NCBI GenBank assembly: GCA_029864335.1
Contig: JAOTTS010000003.1
Location: 25,333 to 89,332 of the forward strand
From: Candidatus Nitrosopumilus sp.
Lineage (GTDB): Archaea; Thermoproteota; Nitrososphaeria; Nitrososphaerales; Nitrosopumilaceae
Direction of reading: 5' to 3'
Length of the DNA: 64,000 nt
Shown: piece by piece, positions 26,348 through 35,889 of the stretch
How the letters are laid out: each line of letters begins with the position of its first letter
Position numbering within the stretch: the stretch's first letter is position 1
The notes under the pieces: model-generated
Seen by the model: only the letters and a program-made list of their open reading frames with translations
Database searches by the model: none
Told to the model about the DNA's origin: nothing
Made by a program: the position numbers and the translations under genes

Positions 26348-27655
26348 CTAATTTGCTTCAATTTTGGCTTTTTTACGCCTACGAATAATATAGATTCCAA
26401 CACCAATTGCTAAAACAATTGGAATAATAATCATAGTTGAATCGGGGCCATCTTCATTATCGTTTGATGGTTCTTTTACAAAGATGGTTGTATCATGTGT
26501 TAAAAATACTTCATCTCTTGTACTGTCTTTGTATCTGACAGTAATTGTAATTTCATGTTCTCCATATCGTAGGTCACCATCAAATTCTATTGGAATATTA
26601 AATGGAACAGGTGCATCAACCTCAATTTCATCAATAAATTGAGTATTGGAAACTATATTAGAATCACCACGAGCTTGAAGAGTTACAAATCCAAACAGTC
26701 CATCTTGATTTCCCTCGTTAATAATTTCACCAACTACCATTTGTGTTCCAGATAATTCAATTACTTCTACATTGAAAACTGTAAGATCAATTAATCCTTT
26801 AATGTAAAAATCAACAATTTTTGAGATCTGTTTTAGATCACCATGTGAATTATAATATGAAATAGATAAAGGAATTCGCAACGTATCACCCTTTAGTCCT
26901 TCTGGAACGTAAACAGTTGCTGTAAGATATTTTGAGGTCTTTGGATTAATCTGGCCAACATCCCAGTTTGATTCTAAAATAACTACATTTTCAACATTTG
27001 TAGTAGATGATGATGTAGATGCAAGCTCTGTTTGTGTATTAGTAGCAACAATATCTACACCAGAAATTGGAGCAGTTCCATCATTTGAAATTTCAATTGA
27101 AACATCATTAGTTTTTAGAGATGTAAGAAATGGTTCTAGGGCTCGAACATTAATTATACTATCACCTGTAATTTTAAAATTAAAGTCAGCAAAAGTAGTT
27201 CTTACTCCAGACTCTCGTAATCTAGAGTAATCTACTTTAACAGTTCCTGGATACTGCTGAATTTTCACATTTTTATCTATATTTACAAAAAATGTAAGAT
27301 GGAAGTTTTCTCCAGCTAATGAATTAGAATCGCTATCAGCATAAATAATTGAGCCTGGACCATCCGACGCTGAGAATCCTAATGGTAATGATAATTGCCC
27401 ACGAATTCCCGTAATATCCTGAGTTCCAACATTTGCAAATACAACTGTAAATGGAATATTACTGTCTCCTCCTTCAATTTCGATTTTTTCGTTCATTGTA
27501 CCAAAATAAGCATCCAAAAATTTGACATCACCATAGTCTCGCTCAAATGGAGAATCACCAAATCCGCCTGATTTTATTTGAGCATAAGAGTTGTCAAAAA
27601 TAAAAGGGATTAATTCAATTACAAATAGTACAAACAACATCTTTAGAATCATCAT
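26348..27655 (-). CDS. Secreted CARDB/S-layer-like accessory protein of an ABC exporter
   Basis: A 435-residue protein: signal peptide (about 5-25, ending NSYAQ), several Ig-like beta-domains in tandem with NVGTQDITGIRGQL, NDGTAPISGVDIV and NEGNQDGLFGFV repeats at about 70, 190 and 315 (COG1361/CARDB type), and a single C-terminal membrane helix followed by RRRKKAK. Its start overlaps the ATPase gene stop by 4 bases. In archaea such proteins often accompany MacB-type ABC proteins, presumably as the outside part of the system. Substrate unknown. Confidence 0.75.
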   Translation of the reverse strand: MMILKMLFVLFVIELIPFIFDNSYAQIKSGGFGDSPFERDYGDVKFLDAYFGTMNEKIEIEGGDSNIPFTVVFANVGTQDITGIRGQLSLPLGFSASDGPGSIIYADSDSNSLAGENFHLTFFVNIDKNVKIQQYPGTVKVDYSRLRESGVRTTFADFNFKITGDSIINVRALEPFLTSLKTNDVSIEISNDGTAPISGVDIVATNTQTELASTSSSTTNVENVVILESNWDVGQINPKTSKYLTATVYVPEGLKGDTLRIPLSISYYNSHGDLKQISKIVDFYIKGLIDLTVFNVEVIELSGTQMVVGEIINEGNQDGLFGFVTLQARGDSNIVSNTQFIDEIEVDAPVPFNIPIEFDGDLRYGEHEITITVRYKDSTRDEVFLTHDTTIFVKEPSNDNEDGPDSTMIIIPIVLAIGVGIYIIRRRKKAKIEAN

Positions 27656-28356
27656 GCAATAACCTTCATTTCTGATGGTTGGTCACCTTCAAATGCTCTA
27701 CCATCTTTGATAGTAATTACTTTGTCAACATCACCGAAATGTTGTTTGTCGTGAGTAACTATAATGAATGTTTGATTGAGTTTTTTTGCCATTGATTTCA
27801 TTAATTGAACTATAGTGTCTGAGGTTACAGAGTCAAGATTTCCAGTTGGTTCGTCAGCTAAAACAATTGAAGGATTGTTGATTAGTCCTCTAGCTATTGC
27901 TACTCTTTGAGCTTGTCCACCAGAAATTTTATTTGCACGTTTATTTATTTGGTCTTCTAATCCAACTGCTTTTAGTAAATCTCTTGCATCTTTTTCTGCA
28001 GTGTGATTAGTTCCTGCAATTTGTCGTGGTAGTAAAATATTTTCTAAAACTGAGAGATCAGTTAGCAAATTTGAAAATTGGAAAATAAATCCTAATTTTT
28101 TATTTCTAAATGATGAAATGTTGTTGTCATCAAGTGTAGTAGTATCAATTCCATCAATGAAAATTTTTCCATTTGTAGGACGATCTAATAATCCAATCAT
28201 GTTAAGTAATGTGGATTTACCAGAACCAGAGCTTCCAACAATGAGGACCATTTCTCCTTTCTCAATTGAAAATGAAACATTATCAAGGGCCTTTACTTTA
28301 TTTTCTTCTTCACCATAAATTTTGGTTAGATTTTTTATTTCAAGTACCTTAGACAG
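27652..28356 (-). CDS. MacB/LolD-type ABC transporter ATP-binding protein with CTG start
   Basis: An ABC ATPase with Walker A GSSGSGKST, signature ISGGQAQRVAIARGL and Walker B IVLADEPTGNLDS, typical of the MacB/LolD branch. The first ATG (28251) would remove the A-loop strand. The frame is open upstream and encodes the family N terminus SKVLEIKNLTKIYG and VKALDNVSF. After the in-frame TGA at 28360-28362, the only start-like codon before that sequence is CTG at 28354-28356, giving 234 aa and an 8-base overlap with the permease gene. Partner of the permease and CARDB-like protein. Confidence 0.87.
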   Translation of the reverse strand: MSKVLEIKNLTKIYGEEENKVKALDNVSFSIEKGEMVLIVGSSGSGKSTLLNMIGLLDRPTNGKIFIDGIDTTTLDDNNISSFRNKKLGFIFQFSNLLTDLSVLENILLPRQIAGTNHTAEKDARDLLKAVGLEDQINKRANKISGGQAQRVAIARGLINNPSIVLADEPTGNLDSVTSDTIVQLMKSMAKKLNQTFIIVTHDKQHFGDVDKVITIKDGRAFEGDQPSEMKVIA

Positions 28357-29536
28357 TTCTCATCGCCTCCACTGGTAATAATTTTGTCGCTCTATAAGAC
28401 GGATACAATGATGCAATAATTGCCAAAACAAATGATGTTAATGCAGTTTGAATAATTTTTTCCCAATTATATGATACTTCAAGAGGAAGACTATTGTTAA
28501 ATGACATTTTTGTTTCCTTTGCATAAAATGTATAGCCTAATCCTGCTGCAGTTCCTACTCCAGCACCTATTGCTCCAATTATCATTCCTTGGAAAATGAA
28601 AATTATTAGAATATCTTTTCTTTTAGCTCCTATTGCTCTCATAACACCAATCTCTCTGGTTTTACCATTTACTAACATCATCTGAATTGTAACAATTGCA
28701 AATGCTGATGACATCATTCCAAAGTATCCAATCATGTTAATCATTGCAATACCAGATCTAAAACCAGCTAGTTGTTGTTCTGCTGATTCTTCAATTGTTT
28801 CTGCAATAAAATCATCATTTGGAAATGATCGCAAAAAGAATTCTTTTACTTCAAATGCTTTTGATGGATCATTGAGTTTTACTATAAGTGATCCTGAATC
28901 ACCGTGTCTATTCATCATATCACGTAAAGTATCAATATGTATTACAGCGGTATAATCAAATCCCTGACCTCCAGGTGATTGAGCAATTCCAGAAACTGTA
29001 AATCTTCTAATTTGGTCTTGACCATATCTATCAACTATGAGAACTTTAACACTATCTCCAACTTGAGCTCCTCCAAGATCTCTTGCAACATTTGATCCTA
29101 GCACAATAGAATTTCTAGAGAAAACATAGGAACCGTCATTAACAGTTTGAGCTACAGTAGATGCAAGAATATCTCTAAATGGATCAACTCCAACAATAGG
29201 AATTCTAGTTTCCTCAATTAATTTTCCATTTTTAGTCATATTCATTTCTGCCGTCGATGAAAGCCGCGGAGTTGCAGCTTCTACATATGGAATTCTCTCA
29301 AACCAGTTTACAAGAGACAAGTCAGATTTATCGATAAAATCTGCATCATCAGTGACAAGAATGTCACCATTTCGATAATCGCTGATGTCTCGAACTATTG
29401 CATCAAAGAGTCCCTGAAAAATTACAAAGTTTACATGGATAACTAAAATTCCAATTGTTACTGCTAGTACAGCTCCAATCAAACTACCCTTTTTGTTGAA
29501 AAGCATTCTTTTTGCTAATCGTAACCTGTATTCCAC
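28349..29536 (-). CDS. MacB/FtsX-type ABC transporter permease
   Basis: A 395-residue permease with one N-terminal helix (about 17-40), a large extracytoplasmic MacB-like periplasmic core domain (about 45-250, with IPIVGVDPF and IVLGSNVARDLG) and three C-terminal helices within an FtsX domain (GKTREIGVMRAIGAKRKDI is the coupling motif). It works by mechanotransmission rather than classical transport; the process served here is unknown. First gene of the operon, divergent from an Lrp-type regulator. Confidence 0.88.
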   Translation of the reverse strand: MEYRLRLAKRMLFNKKGSLIGAVLAVTIGILVIHVNFVIFQGLFDAIVRDISDYRNGDILVTDDADFIDKSDLSLVNWFERIPYVEAATPRLSSTAEMNMTKNGKLIEETRIPIVGVDPFRDILASTVAQTVNDGSYVFSRNSIVLGSNVARDLGGAQVGDSVKVLIVDRYGQDQIRRFTVSGIAQSPGGQGFDYTAVIHIDTLRDMMNRHGDSGSLIVKLNDPSKAFEVKEFFLRSFPNDDFIAETIEESAEQQLAGFRSGIAMINMIGYFGMMSSAFAIVTIQMMLVNGKTREIGVMRAIGAKRKDILIIFIFQGMIIGAIGAGVGTAAGLGYTFYAKETKMSFNNSLPLEVSYNWEKIIQTALTSFVLAIIASLYPSYRATKLLPVEAMRTV

Positions 29537-29612
29537 AAAATTAGTGAAATAGTCTAATATTTAATATATTTGATGCATATTACTAACATTATAGACAGTT
29601 TTATATCATATT

Positions 29613-29642
29613 AGTTGATTTCATATTTTATTGAGTTGATTT
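29613..29642. promoter_or_regulatory. Direct repeats flanking the TATA element of the Lrp-type gene
   Basis: AGTTGATTT occurs twice, at 29613-29621 and 29634-29642, exactly 21 bases apart (two helical turns), on either side of CATATTTTATTG, which has the TATA spacing (about 26 bases) to the ATG at 29653. A regulator bound to both copies would cover the core promoter, so this is a candidate autoregulatory site. Confidence 0.42.
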
Positions 29643-29652
29643 AGGTGATATA

Positions 29653-30555
29653 ATGGACAATTTAGATATGAAAATTCTAGGTAGGCTGCTAAATAACTGC
29701 AGAGAATCAGATAGACAAATAGGAATAAAATTAGGAATTTCTGGTGGAGCAGTACGTGCTAGAATTAAAAAAATGGAAGGAAGAAAGATAATTGAAGAAT
29801 TTTTCATAAAAGTTGAGCCCCCAGTTTTGGGTTATGGAGTTTTGTATTTTGTTGTGTCAGGTGAAAACATTAACGAAATTTTAGATCAGATTAGTCTTAT
29901 AGGGGAACCATTTTTTGTTGTGCCATGTGTAGGTGGAATTACTGTTTGCAGTATTGTAGTAAAAGAGAATATGAAAGAAAAAATTCAGTTTGCAGATAAA
30001 TTGATGAAAGATGTCAGAGTTTTATCAATTTTTGAGGCAGAGAATCCAGGATTTAATGCAAATCTTACTAAGACTGATTTAGAAATTCTAGAAGAATTAG
30101 TCAAAGATCCTAGAGCAAGAATAGAAAAAATTGCTGAAAAGACAAATTTGTCAACAAAAACAATTACTAGATGCATTGAAAAATTGCAAGAAAATGAGGG
30201 AGTTCAGTTTACAATAATTTATGATCCTACAAAAATTAAAAATTATATTCCTCATGCAATACTTGCTTGGATAGATGGAGATCTTAAAGAGACATTACAA
30301 AATATGAATAAGGTATTTTCTAAATCATATTTACAAATTCCATTTATTGCAAAAAATCAAATTGTTTTGTTTATGTATAGTGATAATATTTTCAAAATGG
30401 ATGAAACAACACAAAAAGTGAGAGCAGTCAAAAATGTAAAATCAGCAGATTTGTTTATTCCAAAGAGAATTTCATTTTATGTCAAATGGTTAGAAAAAGC
30501 TATTAAAGACTTTAAGAAATCCTCTAAACTGCATCTAACATATCAAATAAATTAA
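29653..30555 (+). CDS. Lrp/AsnC-type regulator with two helix-turn-helix domains
   Basis: This 300-residue protein has one winged HTH at residues 1-55 (MDNLDMKILGRLLNN, GISGGAVRARIKKME) and a second at about 138-195 (LTKTDLEILEELVKD, NLSTKTITRCIEKLQ), each followed by an alpha/beta segment. This double arrangement differs from ordinary Lrp proteins (about 150 aa, one HTH plus RAM domain). It is divergent from the MacB-type ABC operon, so local control is plausible. The effector is unknown. Confidence 0.8.
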   Translation: MDNLDMKILGRLLNNCRESDRQIGIKLGISGGAVRARIKKMEGRKIIEEFFIKVEPPVLGYGVLYFVVSGENINEILDQISLIGEPFFVVPCVGGITVCSIVVKENMKEKIQFADKLMKDVRVLSIFEAENPGFNANLTKTDLEILEELVKDPRARIEKIAEKTNLSTKTITRCIEKLQENEGVQFTIIYDPTKIKNYIPHAILAWIDGDLKETLQNMNKVFSKSYLQIPFIAKNQIVLFMYSDNIFKMDETTQKVRAVKNVKSADLFIPKRISFYVKWLEKAIKDFKKSSKLHLTYQIN

Positions 30556-30580
30556 ATAAGAATAATTTCTAAGATTTAGA

Positions 30581-31096
30581 ATGAAGAAAAAGAAAATCTA
30601 TGAAGGAAAAATTTTAGGTCTTAGTGTTTATGACGGAAAAATAGAAGGAAGGAAAGTAAAACGTGAAATGATAGAACATCGAGGTGCTGCAGCAATGCTT
30701 GCCTTTGATGAAGAAAAAAAAGTTATTCTTGTCAAGCAACATAGATTTCCTCACGGATATGTTTTAGAAATTCCTGCAGGAACATTAGAAAAAAGAGAAG
30801 AACCAATAAAATGTGCATTCAGGGAATTGGAAGAAGAAACTGGATACAGAGCAAAGAAGATGACTCCTCTGATTACATACTATCCATCAATTGGCTATAA
30901 CACAGAGACAATTCATTGTTTTATAGCCTCAGGATTGAAGAAAATTGCAGATTTGAAGCTAGATGATGATGAGATTTTATCAGTTATAAAAATGGATTTG
31001 AAAAAATTATTAAAATTAATCAAAACTGGAAAAATTCAAGATTCAAAAACAATATGTGCTGTCTTGACATATGCTGCTAAAAAGAAACTTTACTAA
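30581..31096 (+). CDS. NUDIX hydrolase, ADP-ribose pyrophosphatase-like
   Basis: A 171-residue protein with a complete Nudix box, GTLEKREEPIKCAFRELEEE followed by TGY (GX5EX7REUXEEXGU). The N-terminal strand region and the LVKQHRFPHGYVLEIPAG stretch are typical of ADP-ribose pyrophosphatases. It would hydrolyse a nucleoside diphosphate linked to another moiety; ADP-ribose is most likely. It lies 25 bases after the Lrp-type regulator on the same strand and is convergent with the PhoU-like gene. Confidence 0.87.
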   Translation: MKKKKIYEGKILGLSVYDGKIEGRKVKREMIEHRGAAAMLAFDEEKKVILVKQHRFPHGYVLEIPAGTLEKREEPIKCAFRELEEETGYRAKKMTPLITYYPSIGYNTETIHCFIASGLKKIADLKLDDDEILSVIKMDLKKLLKLIKTGKIQDSKTICAVLTYAAKKKLY

Positions 31097-32077
31097 TTAT
31101 TTATTATAAATTGGTTTTACAAGATCTGCAACATCAGCCCAAGATTGTGCAATTTTTTCATACATATACACTAAATCAAGAAATTCAATTGGAATTTGTT
31201 TTTTATTTCCTAATGTGGTTTTTAATTTACTAAGGTTTTGTTCATATTCTTTATGTAACGATATTGCTTCGATAGCCAAAAGTCTATCAGGTTTTGTAAA
31301 TGCATTAATTGATTTTTCTGCAAGTATGCTAAAATCTTTTACTATATCAAAAATCCTTTTTGAATATTCTTGTGATAAAGATAAATTGTAAATAAAATTT
31401 GAAAGTTCAACAATAGAATCACCTGCATTTTCAAGAAGATTTGCAGCAACTCTATAATCAAGCACATCAATATTTTCTAAATTAAATGCATTAGCTAATT
31501 TTTTATCAACAAGAGCACTACGAATTAAACGAACCAATAAAAAATATTGACGATTTACTTCAACATCACGTTTTGATAATGTTTCTAGATTTGATTTATC
31601 TTTTGAAATCAATCCTTTTGATGCATCATCATACATTCCAAGCGCAATTGAGCTCATTCTTTTTAGAATTTTTTCAGGATCTAGAGTTGTTGCATCTAAA
31701 AGAAATTGCATGTTGATATGAGATGCATCTTCTTCAATGATTTCCATCCCTACTAATCTTCTCATTGAATTTCGTATCTTTTCTCTATCTTCTCCTGGTA
31801 TACTGGATTTAGAATTAATTTTGAATACATCATATCCTAAAAGATAAGCTCCTGTAATGTCTGCTACTATGTTTTCCTCTTTTGGTAGCGGATAAGATAT
31901 CACAAGTTCTTTTGTTGGACGTGATTCTTTGTTTAGAGATATTGAGATACTGTCATGTCCAGTTTCAAGCTCAATCTGACTGCTTTTATCCAAATTATTA
32001 GCATCAATCCATTCTTTTGGAAGTGATACTAGGATGGTGCTTCCAATTTTTTGTAGGCGTCGAATGAATTTAGTCAA
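31097..32077 (-). CDS. AbrB-PhoU fusion, phosphate-uptake regulator-like
   Basis: A 326-residue protein. The N-terminal domain (FIRRLQKIGSTILVSLPKEWID) is a SpoVT/AbrB-type swapped-hairpin DNA-binding domain; residues about 125-320 are PhoU-like three-helix bundles. This fusion is common in archaea and is linked to control of phosphate uptake. No pst genes are adjacent here. The start ATG at 2077 of the 30-kb block (32077) is preceded by a run of AT-rich sequence. Confidence 0.82.
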   Translation of the reverse strand: MTKFIRRLQKIGSTILVSLPKEWIDANNLDKSSQIELETGHDSISISLNKESRPTKELVISYPLPKEENIVADITGAYLLGYDVFKINSKSSIPGEDREKIRNSMRRLVGMEIIEEDASHINMQFLLDATTLDPEKILKRMSSIALGMYDDASKGLISKDKSNLETLSKRDVEVNRQYFLLVRLIRSALVDKKLANAFNLENIDVLDYRVAANLLENAGDSIVELSNFIYNLSLSQEYSKRIFDIVKDFSILAEKSINAFTKPDRLLAIEAISLHKEYEQNLSKLKTTLGNKKQIPIEFLDLVYMYEKIAQSWADVADLVKPIYNK

Positions 32078-32142
32078 TTTATACTAATTTAATTAATTTA
32101 AACCATATTCTTATATCTTGTGTAAAATTTAAACTTAGATCA

Positions 32143-33054
32143 ATGGAGGCTAAGGCATTTTGTCCCGCTCACATTACAGGTTTTTTTAAAGCCCATTTAG
32201 AAGACTCCCAAAATGATTTAGAAAATTTAGGATCTATGGGTGCAGGTTTTTCGATTAAACAAGGTGTTACAACTAGAGTAAAAATTGATACAAAAAATAA
32301 TCAGCAATCAAATTTTCATATTACAACTAAGGGATATCAATCAGATAAAACAGATGTATCAGAATATGTGCTAAATGAATTCTTAAAGCTTGGAGAATTT
32401 TCTGATAAATTTTTTGATATTGAACATGAAGTATTAATTCCAGTGGGATATGGTTTAGGTTCTAGTAGTGCTGTTGCTTTATCACTATCTTATGCATTGA
32501 ATCAAGCTCTTAATACTAAATTAGATAAAACAAGAATTGGACAAATAGCACATAATGCAGAAGTAAATTGTAAAACAGGATTGGGTGATGTTTTAGCATC
32601 ATATCATGGAGGTTTTGAAATTCGTGTTAAACCAGGAGCTCCTGGAATAGGTGCTGTTGAAAAAATAATTACTGATAAAATTGTAATTATGATGATATGT
32701 TTTTCTCCAATTTCTACAAATAAATTCATCAAAGAACGACTATCTCAAATTAATGGTCTTGGCGGAAAAATGGTAAACAAATTACTAGAATCAAAAAACT
32801 ATGAACATTTTCAAGATATGTCTTTAGAATTTGCAAAATATGTAGATGTTATGACTCCAAGAATGCAAAAATTAGTTGATGAGTTATCTGAGAAGAATAT
32901 CAAATGTGGAATTGCATTGTTTGGTGAAACAGTTTTTTCAATGATTCCTAAAGAAAAAGAAAATGATGTTTTAGAGATTTTACAGAAATATCCTGAGGGA
33001 ACAATTATAAAATCAGAGTTAGATGATCAAGGAGCACGAGTACTTTTTAATTAA
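32143..33054 (+). CDS. Pantoate kinase (archaeal GHMP-family)
   Basis: A 303-residue GHMP kinase with the ATP loop IPVGYGLGSSSAVALSL and an N-terminal AFCPAHITGFF stretch typical of archaeal pantoate kinase (PoK). It phosphorylates pantoate to 4-phosphopantoate. It leads a tightly spaced operon with phosphopantothenate synthetase (10-base gap), panB and coaBC, which fixes the substrate by context. This two-enzyme route replaces bacterial PanC and CoaA. Confidence 0.92.
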   Translation: MEAKAFCPAHITGFFKAHLEDSQNDLENLGSMGAGFSIKQGVTTRVKIDTKNNQQSNFHITTKGYQSDKTDVSEYVLNEFLKLGEFSDKFFDIEHEVLIPVGYGLGSSSAVALSLSYALNQALNTKLDKTRIGQIAHNAEVNCKTGLGDVLASYHGGFEIRVKPGAPGIGAVEKIITDKIVIMMICFSPISTNKFIKERLSQINGLGGKMVNKLLESKNYEHFQDMSLEFAKYVDVMTPRMQKLVDELSEKNIKCGIALFGETVFSMIPKEKENDVLEILQKYPEGTIIKSELDDQGARVLFN

Positions 33055-33064
33055 TTGAAATCAT

Positions 33065-33829
33065 ATGTCTTTAATTCCAAAATCACATCCAAGAGCTAAA
33101 TCATTATTTATTCGAGAGAAACTTGTAAAAGGATTTAATAATGGATTGGTTGCAAAAGAAGGATTACTTGCTCAAGGTAGAGGTGAAGCTTTTGATTATC
33201 TGTTAGGAGAAAAAACTGGAAAGCTTGCAAAAAATGCAATTAGGGTGGCAGCAGCACAACTTCTCGTAGCAGAAAGACCTGTCATCTCAATTAATGGAAA
33301 TATTGCAGCATTATGTCCTAAAGAAATTGTAAAACTATCAAGGCAAATCAAGGCTAAACTTGAGGTAAATTTGTTTTATGCCAATAAAATGAGAAAACAG
33401 GCAATCATAAAGACCCTCAAAAAATCTGGCGCAAAAGAGATTTTGGGTTCAAATCTTACCACATCTACAAAATTACATGGAATAGATTCTGCAAGAAGAA
33501 TAGTTGATAAAAATGGAATTTTTGCAGCAGATGTGGTTCTAGTACCATTAGAAGATGGAGATAGAACGATAGCACTAAGAAAAGCAGGAAAAATAGTAAT
33601 AACGTTTGATCTTAATCCTCTTTCAAGAACCTCACAAACTGCAAATATTACAATTGTAGATAATGTAACACGCGCAATTGATTTACTAATAAATGAATCA
33701 AAGAAATTGTCTAAAAAAAATCGCAGTTCTCTTAAAAAAATAATTGATGACTTTGATAATAAAAAAAATCTTTCAGAAAATATACTTGAAATTAAAAAAA
33801 ATCTAACAAGAGGTGCAAAGATTGCATAA
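33065..33829 (+). CDS. 4-phosphopantoate--beta-alanine ligase (phosphopantothenate synthetase)
   Basis: A 254-residue protein of the archaeal PPS family (COG1701). It begins IPKSHPRAKSLFIREKLV and has GRGEAFDYLLGE, ISINGNIAALCP and VLVPLEDGDRT, with ITFDLNPLSRTSQ near the ATP site. It joins 4-phosphopantoate to beta-alanine using ATP. Second gene of the CoA operon; its 3' end overlaps panB by 17 bases. Confidence 0.93.
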   Translation: MSLIPKSHPRAKSLFIREKLVKGFNNGLVAKEGLLAQGRGEAFDYLLGEKTGKLAKNAIRVAAAQLLVAERPVISINGNIAALCPKEIVKLSRQIKAKLEVNLFYANKMRKQAIIKTLKKSGAKEILGSNLTTSTKLHGIDSARRIVDKNGIFAADVVLVPLEDGDRTIALRKAGKIVITFDLNPLSRTSQTANITIVDNVTRAIDLLINESKKLSKKNRSSLKKIIDDFDNKKNLSENILEIKKNLTRGAKIA

Positions 33830-34661
33830 ATCAGTATTAGATATTTTAAAAATGAAAAAAGAAAAGAAAAAGATTTCAGTAATCACAAGTTATGATTACA
33901 CCTTAGCATCATTGTGTGATAAAGCAGGTATTGATGTGCTTTTAGTTGGAGATAGTGGAGGAATGGTGATGCTTGGTTATGAAAATACAATTCCTGTAAC
34001 AATGGATCAAATGTGTATGTTTACAGAAGCAGTTAGTAGAGCTAGAAAAAATGCATTATTAGTATCGGATTTACCATTTATGTCATATCAAGCTAGTATA
34101 GAAGATGCAATTAACAATTCAGGAAAACTAATCAAGGCAGGAGCTGATGCAGTAAAGCTTGAAGGTGGTTCAATTATGGCTGAAACAATTAATGCTATAG
34201 TTGATGTAGGAATTCCAGTAATGGGCCATATAGGATTACAACCACAAACAACAATACTTTCACAAGGATACAAAGTTCAAGGAAAAACAAAAGATACTGC
34301 AATGAAATTAATTGAAGATGCAAAGGAGCTTGAAGAAGCAGGAGTATTCAGTATTGTACTAGAAATGGTCAGTCATGAAGTTGCAGAAATAATTTCTCAA
34401 ACAGTGAATGTACCAATTATTGGAATTGGTTCTGGTGTAGGATGCGATGGACAAGTCTTAGTTGTTCAAGATTTACTTGGAATGTATGATAAAATCAAAC
34501 CCAAGTTTGCTAAAAGATACATGCATTTGTCTGAAGATATAGTGAAATCACTCAAAGATTACAAAAATGATGTTATTTCAGGCACATTTCCTGCAGAAGA
34601 AAACTGGTTTTCTATGGAGGAGGGAGAATTGAAAAAATTACGTGAGCAAATTGATAGTTAA
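33813..34661 (+). CDS. panB: 3-methyl-2-oxobutanoate hydroxymethyltransferase
   Basis: Ketopantoate hydroxymethyltransferase (up to 282 aa), making ketopantoate from 2-oxoisovalerate and a methylene C1 donor. It shows ISVITSYDYTLASL, LLVGDSGGMVMLGY, VKLEGGS, GHIGLQPQT and GIGSGVGCDGQVLV, the metal and substrate loops of the family. The frame opens at GTG 33813; TTG at 33822 is an alternative start. It overlaps both neighbours (17 and 20 bases), showing translational coupling. Confidence 0.94.
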   Translation: MQRLHKSVLDILKMKKEKKKISVITSYDYTLASLCDKAGIDVLLVGDSGGMVMLGYENTIPVTMDQMCMFTEAVSRARKNALLVSDLPFMSYQASIEDAINNSGKLIKAGADAVKLEGGSIMAETINAIVDVGIPVMGHIGLQPQTTILSQGYKVQGKTKDTAMKLIEDAKELEEAGVFSIVLEMVSHEVAEIISQTVNVPIIGIGSGVGCDGQVLVVQDLLGMYDKIKPKFAKRYMHLSEDIVKSLKDYKNDVISGTFPAEENWFSMEEGELKKLREQIDS

Positions 34662-35889
34662 GAAAAGAGATCACCCATCACTTGATATTGTTTCGTCAAA
34701 AGGTGTGGAGCTTACAGGCAAAAAGATAGTTCTTTGTGTTGCAGGCAGTGTTGCAGCATACAAAGCAATTGAATTAGCAAGATTATTGATGAGACATGGT
34801 GCTGATGTTACATGTGTTGCAAGCAATGCAGTTACAAAATTGATACAGCCAGATTATTTTAAATGGGCTACTGGAAATGAGGTCATAACAAAACTCACTG
34901 GTGAATTAGAACATATCAAATTAGTAGATTATAAACAATCAGATTTAGTAATTGTATATCCTGCAACAGCAAATACACTTGGAAAACTTGCAAATGGAAT
35001 AGATGATACTCCAGTTTCAACAGTACTTACAGTAGGATTTGGTTCCAAGATTCCAATTCTAATGTGTTTGGCTATGCATGAATCAATGTATGATAATTTA
35101 GCAGTTAAAAAAAATATTGAATTTTTAAAAAATAAAATTCAATTTCTTAGCCCACAAATGGTTGAAAGAAAAGCAAAAGCTCCAGAACCAGAAGATGTTT
35201 TAGATGTTGTATTAAAAAAATTTGGATTCACATCAATATTAAAAAATAAAAAAGTGTTAATTACAGCAGGTCCTACTTTAGAATACATCGATCCAGTAAG
35301 AGTAATAACAAATCTTAGTTCCGGAAAAACTGGAGTTCTTTTAGCATCTGAATTGATTTCTGCAGGAGCCAAAGTTACTATTGTTTATGGACCAGGAAAT
35401 GAAAAACCTCCAAATGGTGCTAAAATAATCAATGTAACAACAAGTAAAGAAATGTTTGATGCAACTAAAAATGAGCTAAAGAAAAAATTTGATGTTGTGA
35501 TTATGGCTGCTGCTGCTTCAGATTATACACCAGAAAGTGTATCTAAATCTAAAATTAAAAGTGACAAAAAATCCCTAACAATTAGGCTCAAAAAGACACC
35601 AAAAATCATTGAACAAGTAAGAAAATTTCAAAAAAATGTGTTACTAGTTGGATTCAAAGCAGAATCAAACATTTCAAAAAGTACTTTAATCAAATTAGCT
35701 CAAAAAAAGATGAAAGATGTTGATGCAAACATTATGATTGCAAATGATATTGGAAGTAAATATCAAAAGAATCCTAATAACAATCAGATTTTAATTATAG
35801 ATAATAAAAAAATTACATCATCAGGATGGAAGAGAAAAGAAAAGATTGTAAAATTAATTAGAAAAGAAATTGAAATGAAACTGAAATGA
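34642..35889 (+). CDS. coaBC: Bifunctional phosphopantothenoylcysteine decarboxylase/synthase
   Basis: A 415-residue fusion. The N-terminal CoaC part (about 25-195) is a flavoprotein (KKIVLCVAGSVAAYKAIELARLL; the PASANT-like motif is VYPATANTLGKLANG). The C-terminal CoaB part (about 200-410) has VLITAGPTLEYIDPVRVITN and AAAASDY. Together they convert 4-phosphopantothenate plus cysteine to 4-phosphopantetheine. GTG start at 34642 inside the panB end. CoaD and CoaE are not in the window. Confidence 0.93.
   Translation: MSKLIVKKRDHPSLDIVSSKGVELTGKKIVLCVAGSVAAYKAIELARLLMRHGADVTCVASNAVTKLIQPDYFKWATGNEVITKLTGELEHIKLVDYKQSDLVIVYPATANTLGKLANGIDDTPVSTVLTVGFGSKIPILMCLAMHESMYDNLAVKKNIEFLKNKIQFLSPQMVERKAKAPEPEDVLDVVLKKFGFTSILKNKKVLITAGPTLEYIDPVRVITNLSSGKTGVLLASELISAGAKVTIVYGPGNEKPPNGAKIINVTTSKEMFDATKNELKKKFDVVIMAAAASDYTPESVSKSKIKSDKKSLTIRLKKTPKIIEQVRKFQKNVLLVGFKAESNISKSTLIKLAQKKMKDVDANIMIANDIGSKYQKNPNNNQILIIDNKKITSSGWKRKEKIVKLIRKEIEMKLK

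Noticed and set aside
32143..33054. GHMP kinase as mevalonate or homoserine kinase
   Set aside because: The operon with phosphopantothenate synthetase, panB and coaBC and the N-terminal AFCPAHITGFF stretch point to pantoate kinase.
34088..34273. Open frames antisense to panB and to many other genes
   Set aside because: They lie entirely within well-supported genes on the other strand and have no family features, so they are by-products of codon composition.
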